The position numbers and the translations under genes were made by a program. From Halorussus amylolyticus (GTDB taxonomy: Archaea; Halobacteriota; Halobacteria; Halobacteriales; Haladaptataceae), in contig NZ_RXOB02000032.1 in assembly GCF_004143485.2 (NCBI RefSeq), positions 62,001-126,000 of the forward strand: 64,000 nucleotides of DNA. The letters are read 5' to 3'. The notes beneath the pieces are model-generated. The model saw only the letters and a list, made by a program, of their open reading frames with translations, was not told the origin of the DNA and did not search any database. Below, in pieces: positions 17,526 through 26,740 of the stretch; positions within the stretch are counted from its first letter, which is position 1, and each line of letters begins with the position of its first letter.

Positions 17526-18227
17526 TCATCTCGGGGTGGCGTCGATAGCGGTAACGAGACCGAAGAACGCGGTCGAGGCGTTCCCGACTGGGAGTCCTGC
17601 TCGCTGGACAGTCTCCAAGGGTTCGTGATCCAACCGGCAGCCGTTCTTTTCGTAGTGGGACTCGGCGCGCCAGTCCTGGACCCAGGCAAGCGGAGCGGCG
17701 TCGCTACGACGGTGTTCAAGTAGCAGTATCTCGCCGCCAGTTGTGCAGACCCGTTCCATTTCGTGGAGTGCGGCAATCGGGTCGGGAAACGTGCACGTCG
17801 AAAACGACGAGATGACGGTGTCGAAACTATCGTCTGGGAAGCCGAGTTCTTGGGCGTCCATTTGATGGACTGTGCCGTCCAGATCGAGTCTTTCGAGTTC
17901 TTCACGGGCGTGAACGAGCATGTCGGCACTGATGTCAATGCCGACAACCTCGCCCGACGACGGAAGGTAGCGGAAGTTCCTCCCGGTGCCACAAGCAACG
18001 TCGAGCACTCTACCAGTCGCGTCCTCGAACTGGCTTCGACGGTACCGACCGGCGAACAGTTGGTCGACCTTTCGCCACCGTGCGAGTTTATCAGCCACGT
18101 CGGCGTACGCGTCGGCAATCTCGTCGGCTGGCTTCGAGTGTCGCTGTGCCGACTGCTGTTGGTCGGAATTTTCGCTTTGAGTTCGGTGCTGCTGGTCTGT
18201 TGGTTCGTGAGGATTGCTCAATTGCAT
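17526..18227 (-). CDS. Class I SAM-dependent methyltransferase
   Basis: A 233-residue protein with a UbiE/Methyltransf_11 pattern: motif I VLDVACGTGRNFRYLP, motif II GIDISADMLVHA, motif III DAQELGFPDDSFDTVISSFS and the later FPDPIAALHEMERV with GGEILLLEHR. The first 45 residues are Gln/Ser/Glu-rich and probably disordered. The substrate is unknown. Codon use and completeness differ from the decayed genes to the left. Confidence 0.88.
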   Translation of the reverse strand: MQLSNPHEPTDQQHRTQSENSDQQQSAQRHSKPADEIADAYADVADKLARWRKVDQLFAGRYRRSQFEDATGRVLDVACGTGRNFRYLPSSGEVVGIDISADMLVHAREELERLDLDGTVHQMDAQELGFPDDSFDTVISSFSTCTFPDPIAALHEMERVCTTGGEILLLEHRRSDAAPLAWVQDWRAESHYEKNGCRLDHEPLETVQRAGLPVGNASTAFFGLVTAIDATPR

Positions 18228-18426
18228 GGGTGGAACCTCCGTTGATCGCGATTATGGGTCGGGCCAGCGATGCCAATAAAACTATTGTATATTTGATAAT
18301 TCGTCGTCTCTATTTCAAAACTTGGATTGAGCTGACAACGAAGAGATTGCGCTCTTAATACTGACAATCAGAAAATCACCCGGTCAGCACCGATATCCAC
18401 TCAACGCCTCTTTCGTAATACTCCTG

Positions 18427-19350
18427 TCAGGAACTCCGAAATACACCGCTCTCGCGTCGCACGCGCTCCGTCCGCACCACCGTCGCAGTCGAATCGAGAT
18501 GGAGTCGAACTGCATCGTCCCCGTGACGCAATACGACCTCGTATTCGTCGGGATCTGACGCAGTCTGTTCGGAGGTCCAGCGGCCCTCGTAGATATATTC
18601 GTGGAACTCCCAGATGCCCCGAGTAGTCATATCGACCCCACGATCCCAATGGAATGCAATCGACGCTGGGTGGTAGACGACGCTGTAGGTCAATGGGCTG
18701 TTGTACTCTCGGAGACACTCCTCACAGGTACTCGTCACCACGAATGAATCCGCATCAGGCAACGGACTCCCCGGCATCTCAACCACGTCAGCAGAAAGAT
18801 GTGCCCCACACTCCGGGCACATTCCTCGTCGAATCTGCCTAGCGTCCTCGGCACTCCGTAACTTGGCACTCTGTACGAGAGTGTCGGCGTCTCGTGTCTT
18901 GACCTGTGCGGGCGTTATCGGCTGACCCGTAACCTGCTGCCCACACGCGGTACAGTCGATCCGAAAAAACTGATGCGAGAGACTGGCTTCGAGTGCGTCC
19001 TCTCCGCAGAAGACGCATACTCCATCGACCGGTTGCGGACCAAATGATTCCGGTTGCTCGTAATTTCCCGATAGGATGAACCGAACGATTCGCTCACCGG
19101 CGTGCGAAAGCGAATACCCATCATCGCTTTTTCGCAGGTAAGTCCCCGTAAGTTCGCCAAGGTGGTACGACAACTTCGACGTATTCTCCACTTCTACATG
19201 GTCATAGATCTCAGAAAATGAGAGTTCAGCAGGTCCCGACCCGACCTGTCCAAGTTCGTATTGCGCAACAGCGACAGCGCGGAGAATATCAACACGGGTG
19301 TCGTCAGCGAGAAGACGAAAGATGTCTGTGGCCGAACGGTTCTCCATCAT
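18427..19350 (-). CDS. ArsR-type winged-helix regulator with zinc ribbons
   Basis: 307 residues. The N-terminal 100 (ATDIFRLLADDTRVDILRAV, KLSYHLGELTGTYLRKSDDG) form an ArsR-like winged helix. The rest contains CVFCGED with CTACGQQ and CPECGAH with CEECLRE, four Cys pairs that probably bind two zinc ions, followed by a beta-rich domain (IAFHWDRGVDMTTRGIWEFH). This layout is common among haloarchaeal regulators annotated as DUF7351. It probably binds DNA; its ligand and targets are unknown. Confidence 0.82.
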   Translation of the reverse strand: MMENRSATDIFRLLADDTRVDILRAVAVAQYELGQVGSGPAELSFSEIYDHVEVENTSKLSYHLGELTGTYLRKSDDGYSLSHAGERIVRFILSGNYEQPESFGPQPVDGVCVFCGEDALEASLSHQFFRIDCTACGQQVTGQPITPAQVKTRDADTLVQSAKLRSAEDARQIRRGMCPECGAHLSADVVEMPGSPLPDADSFVVTSTCEECLREYNSPLTYSVVYHPASIAFHWDRGVDMTTRGIWEFHEYIYEGRWTSEQTASDPDEYEVVLRHGDDAVRLHLDSTATVVRTERVRRESGVFRSS

Positions 19351-19748
19351 TGTCCGTACGTACTCTCAGTTCGGCGCCGATATTGAAACCTCGGTCCGAT
19401 ACCCCTTTGCACACGAGGATATCGAAATATATTCCGGCATTTACAGCAAAAGTGCATTTAATCCCCGATATGAAAACCTTGTTACTGAAACCGAATACCG
19501 AGACGATTTTTTGAGTGCCGCTGTCGCCACATCTCCAAGTTCGTCAGCTGCTGCGACAGCAAGCATCTGGTCAAGGTCATCGCGGTCGAGGGCGGGATTG
19601 TCGTACCGGGGGTCTTCACTGAACGGCCGAGGATACCCCGAATAGGGAAAATCAAGCTGGTCTTCTGAGGGCAGAATCCGGCGAAGGCGGCTGATAGCAG
19701 TTATCTGTCGCGATTGATTTAAGTACCAAAATCAGATACGTATTTAGT
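19351..19748. other. Intergenic interval with a possible decayed minus-strand coding piece
   Basis: On the minus strand from about 19739 to 19507 one frame reads ISRLRRILPSEDQLDFPYSG, YPRPFSEDPRYDNPAL and MLAVAAADELGDVATAALKK. It looks like protein but has no start, no recognised family and ends without partner sequence. The + strand shows TATA-like TTTAAGTA and CGTATTTAGT before the CetZ-like gene. Confidence 0.4.
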
Positions 19749-20825
19749 ATGAAAATTGCGGCTGTTGGCATCGGTGGTGCAGGTGGACGCATCGTCGATG
19801 CACTCGCACACGATAGCGACACTCGCCCCGTACCGTACCTTACAGGCGCCCATGCCCTCGATTCGGACATCGAAGCCCTCTCATCACTCACTACGATTCC
19901 CGAACGTGCTCGCCACTCGTTCGGTCATCTAGAAACCAAAGGAACAGGTACTGATGGAGACCGTCGCAGTGGCATCGCAGCTATCAAAGAAGATACTCAG
20001 GAAGTACGTCGCGCACTGGATACCGCGATCACGCCAAAAACGAATGCACTCCTCGTCGTGGCAGGACTTGGGGGTGGCACCGGCTCAGGCGCAACACCGC
20101 ATCTCGTCAACGCCCTTCGAGAGGTTCACGCACTCCCCGTCTATGCCGTTTCTGTCCTCCCGGCTAATCACGAACCCGTCCCACGGGAAAACACCGTTCG
20201 TGGACTCAAAGCCATCGGGGAGGTGACTGATGCCCAGATTGTGTTCAATAATGAGTCATGGCTGAGTGCGAGTGACCAACTCGGGGAGAAGACTCCAGAG
20301 CTAAACCGGATACTGACGGAGCGACTAGGAGCACTCTTCGCTGCGGGCGAGGTCACACCAGAGTCCACTGTCGGACAACGAGTCGTGGATGCAAGCGAGA
20401 TAATCGCAACACTGGACGGCGGTGGACTCACTACAATTGGCTATGCGACCCAAGAGCTCAAAGATACAAACGGCACGGAATCACAGTCACTGCTGGGCCG
20501 AATTCGCCAGCAATTCGACACCGAGGAGGAGTCGGTCGATGACGTAACTGCAATTAAGGCAGTCGAATCAACGCTTCGTCGGGCGGTTAACGGCAAACTC
20601 ACCGTCGAATGCGACCGACAGACGGCACAGCGGGGACTCCTCGTTTTTTCTGGGCCGCCAGCGTGGCTCCACGGCCAGGCCATCGCAGACGGTCGGGCCT
20701 GGGTGTCTGAAGAAATCGATTCTGCGGAGCTTCGGAGTGGCGATGCACCACATCCAGACGCCACCCACCTTACGATACTTGCGCTTCTAACTGGCGTCGA
20801 ACCATCCACGCAATCAATCAGTTAG
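19749..20825 (+). CDS. cetZ: CetZ-like tubulin/FtsZ-superfamily GTPase
   Basis: 358 residues. The start MKIAAVGIGGAGGRIVDALA is the first nucleotide loop and GLGGGTGSGATPHLVNAL is the tubulin/FtsZ signature (G-box, T4). LPANHEPVPRENTVRGLKAI fits the following helix, and EVTDAQIVFNNESW the base-contact region. Length and N-terminal layout match archaeal CetZ proteins, which control cell shape and motility in Haloferax, rather than FtsZ1/FtsZ2. The part after T4 is divergent, so this is a diverged paralogue rather than CetZ1. It is a monocistronic gene with a TATA-like element (CGTATTTAGT) directly before the ATG. Confidence 0.88.
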   Translation: MKIAAVGIGGAGGRIVDALAHDSDTRPVPYLTGAHALDSDIEALSSLTTIPERARHSFGHLETKGTGTDGDRRSGIAAIKEDTQEVRRALDTAITPKTNALLVVAGLGGGTGSGATPHLVNALREVHALPVYAVSVLPANHEPVPRENTVRGLKAIGEVTDAQIVFNNESWLSASDQLGEKTPELNRILTERLGALFAAGEVTPESTVGQRVVDASEIIATLDGGGLTTIGYATQELKDTNGTESQSLLGRIRQQFDTEEESVDDVTAIKAVESTLRRAVNGKLTVECDRQTAQRGLLVFSGPPAWLHGQAIADGRAWVSEEIDSAELRSGDAPHPDATHLTILALLTGVEPSTQSIS

Positions 20826-21069
20826 ACCGACAACGAGGCGTTCTTGCCAGGCGTCGGGGCGGTCGGTGGAGAATGAAAATGGTCGCGTGTATTATCAGGG
20901 GTCGGATGACGATTTCACTGGCACTCCCAAGTGCACACTGAATGCACGTCGCGATAATAGGCCTTGAAATCATCATTCGTATACCAGCGAACGCTAAGAG
21001 TAGCCTCGTCGACGATCGCTGGATACCCACGCTCCGAGACAGCGGAACGGTCCTCCTCGGAAACTCATG

Positions 21070-21430
21070 ATAAGGAGACGTAGAGATGGGAATTCAGCAG
21101 AAACTCAGGTGCTCTCCTCAATCTGAAGACAGACTCCACGGGCGTTGTTCCTCGCTGGGTAGTTCGGAGTGTCCCACTCCTACCGATTCGACACTCGGAC
21201 CACGCGTTCGACGCACGCTTTTTGTTGCGTTTGAACGGCGGACGCGATGTGGTGAGCGTCTTACTCCCCTCGTTTGACCGTTGGGGGAGTACGGCCATGC
21301 CGTCCAGTGGAAATGAACTCGATTCCGGACGCTGTCTCCCTTGGCGACTCGGGCCTTCGGTGCTCGCTGGTGGAGGGGGTTTAGCCCCCTGTACCGTACG
21401 ATTAAAATTGCGTAGTCGACCAACATGTCG
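21070..21430 (-). pseudogene. Probable TnpB 3' relic with an element-end hairpin
   Basis: Minus-strand words GGAGTGGGACACTCCGAA and AACGCCCGTGGAGTCTGTC match the 3' coding part of the TnpB gene at the left edge (GGAGCGGGATACTCCGAA, AACGCCTGTGGAGACTGC), with a short insertion between them. The rest is too diverged to align by eye. A hairpin AGGGGG-TTTAG-CCCCCT lies at about 21376. No intact transposase can be read. The + strand frame running through here is not part of the formate dehydrogenase. Confidence 0.4.
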
Positions 21431-21500
21431 TGAGCGAGAACGCGATTCGAATCGATCGACTGCCGTTAGAGCCATGGTATTCACGGTCGGTAGTAGCACC

Positions 21501-23555
21501 ATGACCGACACCCCGGAGCGCTCGTTCCAATCCCGGCCGAGCATCTGCCCCTTTTGTGGCGTCGGATGCGGAATCGAGTACGCACCGAAGTCGGGGAAAG
21601 CAACCGGGTGGAAGGCGCCGGTGAACGAGCGAGGAGAAATATGCCCAAAGGGTGCCGCCGCTTTCGACGTCGTCGATGACGAAGACAGACTCACCGAACC
21701 GCTAGTTCGCGAGAACGGTCGATTCGTCACCGCGTCATGGGACGAAGCATTCACTCGAATCGCCGACGCGTTCTCCGGAATCGTCGCAGAAGATGGTGCC
21801 GACGCGCTTGCGTTCTTCGCGTCGTCGAACTGCACGAACGAGGAGAACTACCTCCTCCAGAAAGTCGCGCGAGTCCTCGGGACGAACAACGTCGATAACT
21901 GCGCGCGGCTGTGTCACTCCTCGACTGTCGCGGCTATGCAGAATCGGTTTGGCGCGGGGGCGATGACCAATACTCTCGAGGACCTCGGCGAAGCGGACGT
22001 CTTCCTCGTGACAGGGGCCAATCCCGCCGAGCAACACCCCATCATCTTCCGGTCGTACCTGCTGCCCGCGGTCCGGGATGGGACAGACCTGATCCACATC
22101 GACCCGCGAGCGAACGACACTACCGAGGCCGCGACGCTCCACCTACCGGTTCGCCCGGGGTACGACATTCCACTGCTCAACGCCATGGCCGCCGTGTTGG
22201 TTGAGGAGGGATTGGTCGACGAGTCATTCCTCAACGACCGAGTGACGGCCTTCGACCAGTTCCGGAAGTTCGTCGAGTCCGTCGATGTCGAGGAGAACGC
22301 CGACCTCGCTGGCGTCGAGGCGGACAATCTCCGGGAGGCCGCGCAACTGTACGGCGAGGCGGACCGGGCGGCCATCTTCACTGGAATGGGGATGAGCCAA
22401 CACCACTGCGGCACCGACAACGTCCACGCGCTCCTGAATCTCGCACTCTTGACGGGGAATCTCGGTGAGCGCGGCGTCGGCGTCAACCCGCTTCGCGGCC
22501 AGAACAACGTCCAGGGTGCTGGTGACGTGGGGGCACTTCCTGACGTCCTCCCAGGGTACCAGTCGGTTATCGATAATGAGGCACGCCAGCGCGTCGCCGA
22601 AGTGTGGGACGTGGAACTGCCGCCGACGCCCGGCCTGACCGAGGTCGAGATGACCCATCGCTTTGGTGAAGAGATCCGCGCGGCGTACGTCTTCGGTGAA
22701 AATCCCGTCGTCACCGAGCCGAACGCAAACCGGGTCGCTGACGCATTCGAGAATATCGAGTTCCTCGTCGTCCACGACCTCTTCCGCACGGAGACCGCGG
22801 AATACGCCGACGTCGTCCTCCCCGGGAGTTCGTGGGCCGAGAAGGCCGGGACCGTGACGAACACCGACCGGCAGGTAATGCGAATGCGGTCCAACGCCGA
22901 CCTCCCGGGCAACGCGCGGCAGGACCTGGAAATCGTCCGCGAACTCGGTGCGAGAGTCACCGACCTTGAGTTCGACTACGAGGGGCCAGCAGAGGCGTTC
23001 GACGAGCTGACGCGCGTCTCACCGATATACGCCGGAATGCGCTACGACGCCATCGGGACCGACAGCCTCCGATGGCCGTTCCCCGCAGGCGCGTCGTCGG
23101 GCGTCGGTGTTCTTCACGCCGACGAGTTCGCCTCCGGAGACGAGACCGCGGAGCTACGGTCGGTCGAACACGTCGACCCCGTCGACTCGGTTGCGGACGA
23201 TGAACTCGTGCTGACGACAGGCCGGGTGCTTCAGCACTTCAACAGTGGCGCCGTGACTCGCCGCTCGGGGACGCTGATGCGGATGCGCGACGAAGACGTC
23301 CTCCAGATTCACCCCGAAGACGCGAGCGACCGTGACGTCACTGACGGCCAGCGGGTCCGAGTCGAGAACGACCGCGGCGACGTGTCTGTTCGAGCCGAGG
23401 TCACCCCCGCCATCCGCCGGGGTACCGTGTTCATGACATTCCACTACGCCGACCCGCTGGTGAACGCCCTGACGCCGGACGAACTTGACCCGGTCGCGAA
23501 GATTCCGGAGTACAAGCACGCCGCCGTCCGGGTCACCGTGTCGGGAGACGCATGA
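21501..23555 (+). CDS. fdhA: Formate dehydrogenase-type molybdopterin oxidoreductase, catalytic subunit
   Basis: 684 residues. The N-terminal 4Fe-4S site is CPFCGVGCGIEY with ICPKG closing it. The metal-ligand region reads NVDNCARLCHSSTVAAMQNR, which aligns with the formate dehydrogenase ARVUHGPSVA motif, so the Mo/W ligand is Cys and is followed by the conserved His. PLRGQNNVQGAGDVG and the C-terminal cofactor domain (TTGRVLQHFNSGAVTRRSG) complete the family. It should oxidise formate; no FdhB-type electron-transfer subunit is adjacent, so the partner is coded elsewhere. The ATG at 21474 is an alternative start. Its stop overlaps the start of the next gene (ATGA). Confidence 0.9.
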   Translation: MTDTPERSFQSRPSICPFCGVGCGIEYAPKSGKATGWKAPVNERGEICPKGAAAFDVVDDEDRLTEPLVRENGRFVTASWDEAFTRIADAFSGIVAEDGADALAFFASSNCTNEENYLLQKVARVLGTNNVDNCARLCHSSTVAAMQNRFGAGAMTNTLEDLGEADVFLVTGANPAEQHPIIFRSYLLPAVRDGTDLIHIDPRANDTTEAATLHLPVRPGYDIPLLNAMAAVLVEEGLVDESFLNDRVTAFDQFRKFVESVDVEENADLAGVEADNLREAAQLYGEADRAAIFTGMGMSQHHCGTDNVHALLNLALLTGNLGERGVGVNPLRGQNNVQGAGDVGALPDVLPGYQSVIDNEARQRVAEVWDVELPPTPGLTEVEMTHRFGEEIRAAYVFGENPVVTEPNANRVADAFENIEFLVVHDLFRTETAEYADVVLPGSSWAEKAGTVTNTDRQVMRMRSNADLPGNARQDLEIVRELGARVTDLEFDYEGPAEAFDELTRVSPIYAGMRYDAIGTDSLRWPFPAGASSGVGVLHADEFASGDETAELRSVEHVDPVDSVADDELVLTTGRVLQHFNSGAVTRRSGTLMRMRDEDVLQIHPEDASDRDVTDGQRVRVENDRGDVSVRAEVTPAIRRGTVFMTFHYADPLVNALTPDELDPVAKIPEYKHAAVRVTVSGDA

Positions 23556-24048
23556 CGGTAGATGTCGGCAACGACGAGACCGGGAGTTCTCTCGTCAGGG
23601 CACTCGATGCCGAGCGCGGCGTCACCTGCGTCGTCGGTGCTGGCGGAAAGAAGGCCACGCCGTACGCGCTCGCATCCCGGCTGTCGCTCCCCGTCGCGAC
23701 TTCTACCGTCCGAATTCCGGCGTTCGAAGAGCGCGTGGCGTCGCTTTTGGTTACCGAGCGACCGACGAGCGTCTGTCGCGGTGTCGACGAGTGGCCGTTC
23801 GGAGTCGTTCCTGCTCGCGACGACTCGGCCAGATACTGAGGGTACTACCCCGACGACAGTCGACACCGTCGTTCCTATCACGAGCGTTCACGTCGTCGTC
23901 GAGAAACTCGATGACCGAACAGTCACCGTCCCGGGCGTGTCGCGGCGACACCGGTCTCGCGATGGGGGTCCTCAAACGGGCGGATGTTCCCCGCGTCGTG
24001 GTCGCGCGGATGACCGCTGTCCGTCCTGTAGTCGATGTCATGTCCTGA
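23552..24048 (+). pseudogene. Broken YqeC-like accessory gene
   Basis: The start overlaps the fdhA stop by 4 nt. The first 95 codons (LVRALDAERGVTCVVGAGGK, KATPYALASRL, FGVVPARDD) match YqeC-family molybdenum-enzyme accessory proteins, including a P-loop-like GAGGKK. The frame then stops. Further pieces follow in other frames (TVVPITSVHVVVEKLDD, then RADVPRVVVARMTAVRPVVD and a stop), so the C-terminal half has suffered deletions and frameshifts. It was cotranscribed with fdhA, and its loss may affect enzyme maturation. Confidence 0.7.
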
Positions 24049-24228
24049 CCAGCGCCGATATCGACCAGAGTCGCTCGTCGGCCTCTCGAAATGCGTCTCG
24101 GGTGTCGACGCCAAAGAACGTCTCGGTGGCAATGCCATCAAGCCCGTCCGCTGAGACGAGCGTATCGTCGAATATCGAAGAATCACTCTCTGTTCGTCCG
24201 CGGGCGTCATCAAGAGTTGGAAGTAGCG
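24042..24228 (-). pseudogene. 3' fragment of an unidentified gene
   Basis: The frame reads FDDTLVSADGLDGIATETFF, GVDTRDAFREADERLWSISA and ends VRT-stop. The residue pattern is protein-like but I do not recognise it, and a stop lies just upstream in frame. It converges with the broken YqeC-like gene. Confidence 0.4.
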
Positions 24229-24240
24229 AACGTCGTCAAC

Positions 24241-24642
24241 TCAGTTTTGAACCGGCACACTCTCCTCGACCGCGACGTACTTGTCCTCGAATTCTTGGAT
24301 GAGTTGGCCCATTTTAGCGTACCAGTCGTTGAGCATCCGTTGCATGTTGTCGGCGATCTTCTCGGGGTTGGTCGGTCGGTAGACGTGGTAATAGCCACCT
24401 TGGTCGTAGTTCACCTGCTCCTTCTGGATGAAGCCCGCCTGGAGCAGTCGCTGGACCGACCGGTAGGCGGTCGAGCGCTCGCGGTCGACGCGCTCGGCGA
24501 GTTCGTCGATGGTCAGCGGTTCCTCACTCTCGACGAGTCCCATGAAACATTCTTTGTCGAGTTGCTTGAGTCCGTGGAAACATTCCAGTAGTCCTTCGCA
24601 CTCCATGTCCTGTTGAAGGTACTCCGCCATTGAATTGCTCAT
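24241..24642 (-). CDS. Winged-helix transcriptional regulator (TrmB-like)
   Basis: 133 residues. ECFMGLVESEEPLTIDELAE, RVDRERSTAYRSVQRLLQAG and FIQKEQVNYDQGGYYHVYRP form a TrmB/MarR-type winged helix with the wing at GGYYH. The C-terminal NMQRMLNDWYAKMGQLIQEF is a likely dimer helix. It lies 120 nt downstream of trxB on the same strand and may regulate or be controlled with the thioredoxin pair. Cys residues (MECEGLLECF, KECF) near the N-terminus could allow redox sensing; that is inference. Confidence 0.8.
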   Translation of the reverse strand: MSNSMAEYLQQDMECEGLLECFHGLKQLDKECFMGLVESEEPLTIDELAERVDRERSTAYRSVQRLLQAGFIQKEQVNYDQGGYYHVYRPTNPEKIADNMQRMLNDWYAKMGQLIQEFEDKYVAVEESVPVQN

Positions 24643-24762
24643 TTGTCGTACTAAGTGTACGGCTCGGGGAACTAAAAGTGTTGTGTGATGCGCACAATTC
24701 TGGCCACAAATACTCTATTTTCGGGTTCAGCAATCGGTCGAACGAATAGCCACCGGCTCAGA

Positions 24763-25758
24763 TTACTGCGGATTGGGCGCTGCCAACTGTCGCGTTTCAA
24801 GCCACGCTTCAGCGTCGAGCGCAGCCATGCTTCCCGTTCCGGCAGCCGTGATTGCCTGCTGATAGCGGGAATCCATCACATCTCCTGCTGCGAATACGCC
24901 GTCCACGGTCGTCCCTGTGTCACCGCCAGTTACGATATGACCGTCCGTATCGAGTTCGACGGGCGTTTCACGGAGGAAATCCGTGTTCGGGACGTGACCG
25001 ACGGCGTAGAACACGCCGCCGACGTCGACTGTTTCGACCTCCACGCTCTCACCATCTTCGTACTTCTCTGCCGGATAGCCATCCGGGTGAGAGACGAGTT
25101 TCGCGCCGGTGACACCGTCCTGCTGGGACCCTCGAAGCCTGACTAACTCCGTGTTCCAGCGGATTTCGACATCTTCGTGGTCGAATACTCGCTGGGTCAG
25201 AATCTCCGACGCCCCCAGTTCGTCTCGCCGATGGACGACCGTGACCGAACTAGCGAAGCGAGCGAGAAACGCAGCCTCCTCCATCGCCGAATCGCCACCG
25301 CCGACCACAAGTACGTCGTCGCCGCGGTGGAATGCGCCGTCGCATGTGGCGCACGTCGAAAGGCCGTATCCCATCAGTTCGTCCTCCTTGTCGGCACCGA
25401 CCCAGCGGGCGCTCGCTCCGGTCGCGACGACGAGCGCCCGAGTGCGGATAGTCTCGTCGTTCGATAGTGAAAGCTCGAAAGGCCTGCTGTCGAGGTCGGG
25501 TGATTCGATGCCCGCTCGACGGAACTCGGCACCGAACTGCTCTGCCTGCTTACGACCGCGCTGGACGAGGTCCATCCCACCGATTCCCTCGGGAAAGCCG
25601 AGATAGTTCTCGACCTCGGTGGTGAGCGTGAGTTGGCCACCCGGTTCGTCGCCTTCGAGGACGACAGGGTTGAGGTCGGCTCGTGCCGCGTAGACCGCGG
25701 TCGAGAGCCCAGCGACCCCCGAGCCTGCGATCACCAGCTCGCGTAGGTTATCAGTCAT
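24763..25758 (-). CDS. trxB: Thioredoxin reductase
   Basis: 331 residues from the ATG at 25758. FAD-binding GSGVAGLSTAVYAARADL, redox motif CATC in YGLSTCATCDGAFHRG, NAD(P)-binding VVGGGDSAMEEAAFLARFA and the C-terminal GVFAAGDVMDSRYQQAITAA are all present. It reduces thioredoxin with NAD(P)H. A GTG at 25776 directly abuts the trxA stop (TAAGTG) and is an equally possible start. Together with trxA it forms a tight operon. Confidence 0.95.
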   Translation of the reverse strand: MTDNLRELVIAGSGVAGLSTAVYAARADLNPVVLEGDEPGGQLTLTTEVENYLGFPEGIGGMDLVQRGRKQAEQFGAEFRRAGIESPDLDSRPFELSLSNDETIRTRALVVATGASARWVGADKEDELMGYGLSTCATCDGAFHRGDDVLVVGGGDSAMEEAAFLARFASSVTVVHRRDELGASEILTQRVFDHEDVEIRWNTELVRLRGSQQDGVTGAKLVSHPDGYPAEKYEDGESVEVETVDVGGVFYAVGHVPNTDFLRETPVELDTDGHIVTGGDTGTTVDGVFAAGDVMDSRYQQAITAAGTGSMAALDAEAWLETRQLAAPNPQ

Positions 25759-25776
25759 CTTGTTCGTAGTAGTCAC

Positions 25777-26136
25777 TTACTCCGTGTGGTCTTCGATCGT
25801 CGCTTCGAACTGTTCCTTGCTCTGGAGTCCGACCATTCGGTCGACGAGTTCGCCGTCTGCGAACAGGACGAGTGTCGGAACGCCCTGCACGCCGAAACTA
25901 GCTGCGAGTTGCGGGTTAGCGTCCACATCGACCTTCGCCACCGTCGCCACGGTGTCTGCGGCCAGTTGTTCCAGTGTCGGCTCCAACATCTGACACGGCC
26001 CACACCAGTCGGCATAGAAGTCCGCGAGGACTACGTCATGCTCGTCGACGAGTTCGTCGAGCGCCGTTCCGTCATTGACGCTAACGGGGGTGTTAGGTGT
26101 CGATTCGGTTCCATTCGTGGTCGTGTTGTTTGCCAT
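25777..26136 (-). CDS. trxA: Thioredoxin
   Basis: 119 residues. A Thr/Asn-rich N-terminal extension of about 25 residues is followed by a thioredoxin fold with the active site DFYADWCGPCQMLEPTLEQL and the cis-proline loop GVQGVPTLVLF. It is cotranscribed with trxB, whose first possible codon follows the stop directly. The pair provides protein disulfide reduction in the cytoplasm. Confidence 0.95.
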   Translation of the reverse strand: MANNTTTNGTESTPNTPVSVNDGTALDELVDEHDVVLADFYADWCGPCQMLEPTLEQLAADTVATVAKVDVDANPQLAASFGVQGVPTLVLFADGELVDRMVGLQSKEQFEATIEDHTE

Positions 26137-26191
26137 CAACTGGGGGTACGCACTCGCGCTATTTAATAGTTTTGTGGATACTATACAATAC

Positions 26192-26376
26192 TACCTGGGT
26201 AAGAGGCCGACGATGCTGCTGTACACGACGGCTCCGGTGACCACGAGCGCAGAGCCGAGGATCAGCACGAGGCTGACGTAGTTCTCGAGTCCAGGTCGGT
26301 GTCGACCGCGATGGGGACCGGGGCGCCGATGAGGTAGAATAGCGCGGGCATGTGCACGAACCCGTCGTCCACGCGG
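26192..26376 (-). pseudogene. Frameshifted membrane-protein remnant
   Basis: One minus-strand frame gives MPALFYLIGAPVPIAVDTDL and, after a frame change at an AC-rich site, GLENYVSLVLILGSALVVTG with AVVYSSIVGLLPR and a stop. Together these would be two membrane helices of a small protein. No family recognised. Confidence 0.45.
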
Positions 26377-26399
26377 GATCACACCCGACCGCAAGGCCC

Positions 26400-26740
26400 C
26401 GATTCGACTCGCTGTTCCGGCATATCTGGATTCAGGGCGTAACCGGCTACGGGAAATCTACGGACCTGAATACCATCTCGGTGTAATTAGCGTACGCTGG
26501 CCGTGGCTTCGTGTCCGTTGACCCGAAAGGTCGTGATTCCCGTGACCCTCTGCGGAAATTCCCTACCCACCGTCTCAAGGATGTAATCTGGATTGAGCCG
26601 GGGTCATCCAAGCACGATAAGACGGTCGGGCTGAATTTTCTCGAAGTCCCCGAATGTGAGACTGAGGAGGAGTACGAGAACGAGATCGAGGGTCGAATCG
26701 AGAATCTGAAGGCGGTTTTCGATACCGACGAGTACTGCGG
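26400..26740 (+). pseudogene. Fragment of a VirD4/TraG-like coupling ATPase
   Basis: The frame has FRHIWIQGVTGYGKST (Walker A), an in-frame TAA, then LAYAGRGFVSVDPKGRDSRD, RLKDVIWIEPGSSKHDKTVG and LNFLEVPECETEEEYENEIE. This matches the N-terminal part of the type IV secretion DNA-binding domain of haloarchaeal VirD4-like proteins. It is killed by the stop and cut at about 26740, where a transposase frame begins. Confidence 0.75.

Noticed and set aside
21222-21500. Long N-terminus of the formate dehydrogenase
   Set aside because: The upstream frame crosses a transposon relic and has no homology; the enzyme starts with MTDTPERS.
21914-22960. 348-residue minus-strand frame opposite fdhA
   Set aside because: It is antisense to a well-supported gene and has Ser/Arg-rich composition typical of shadows.
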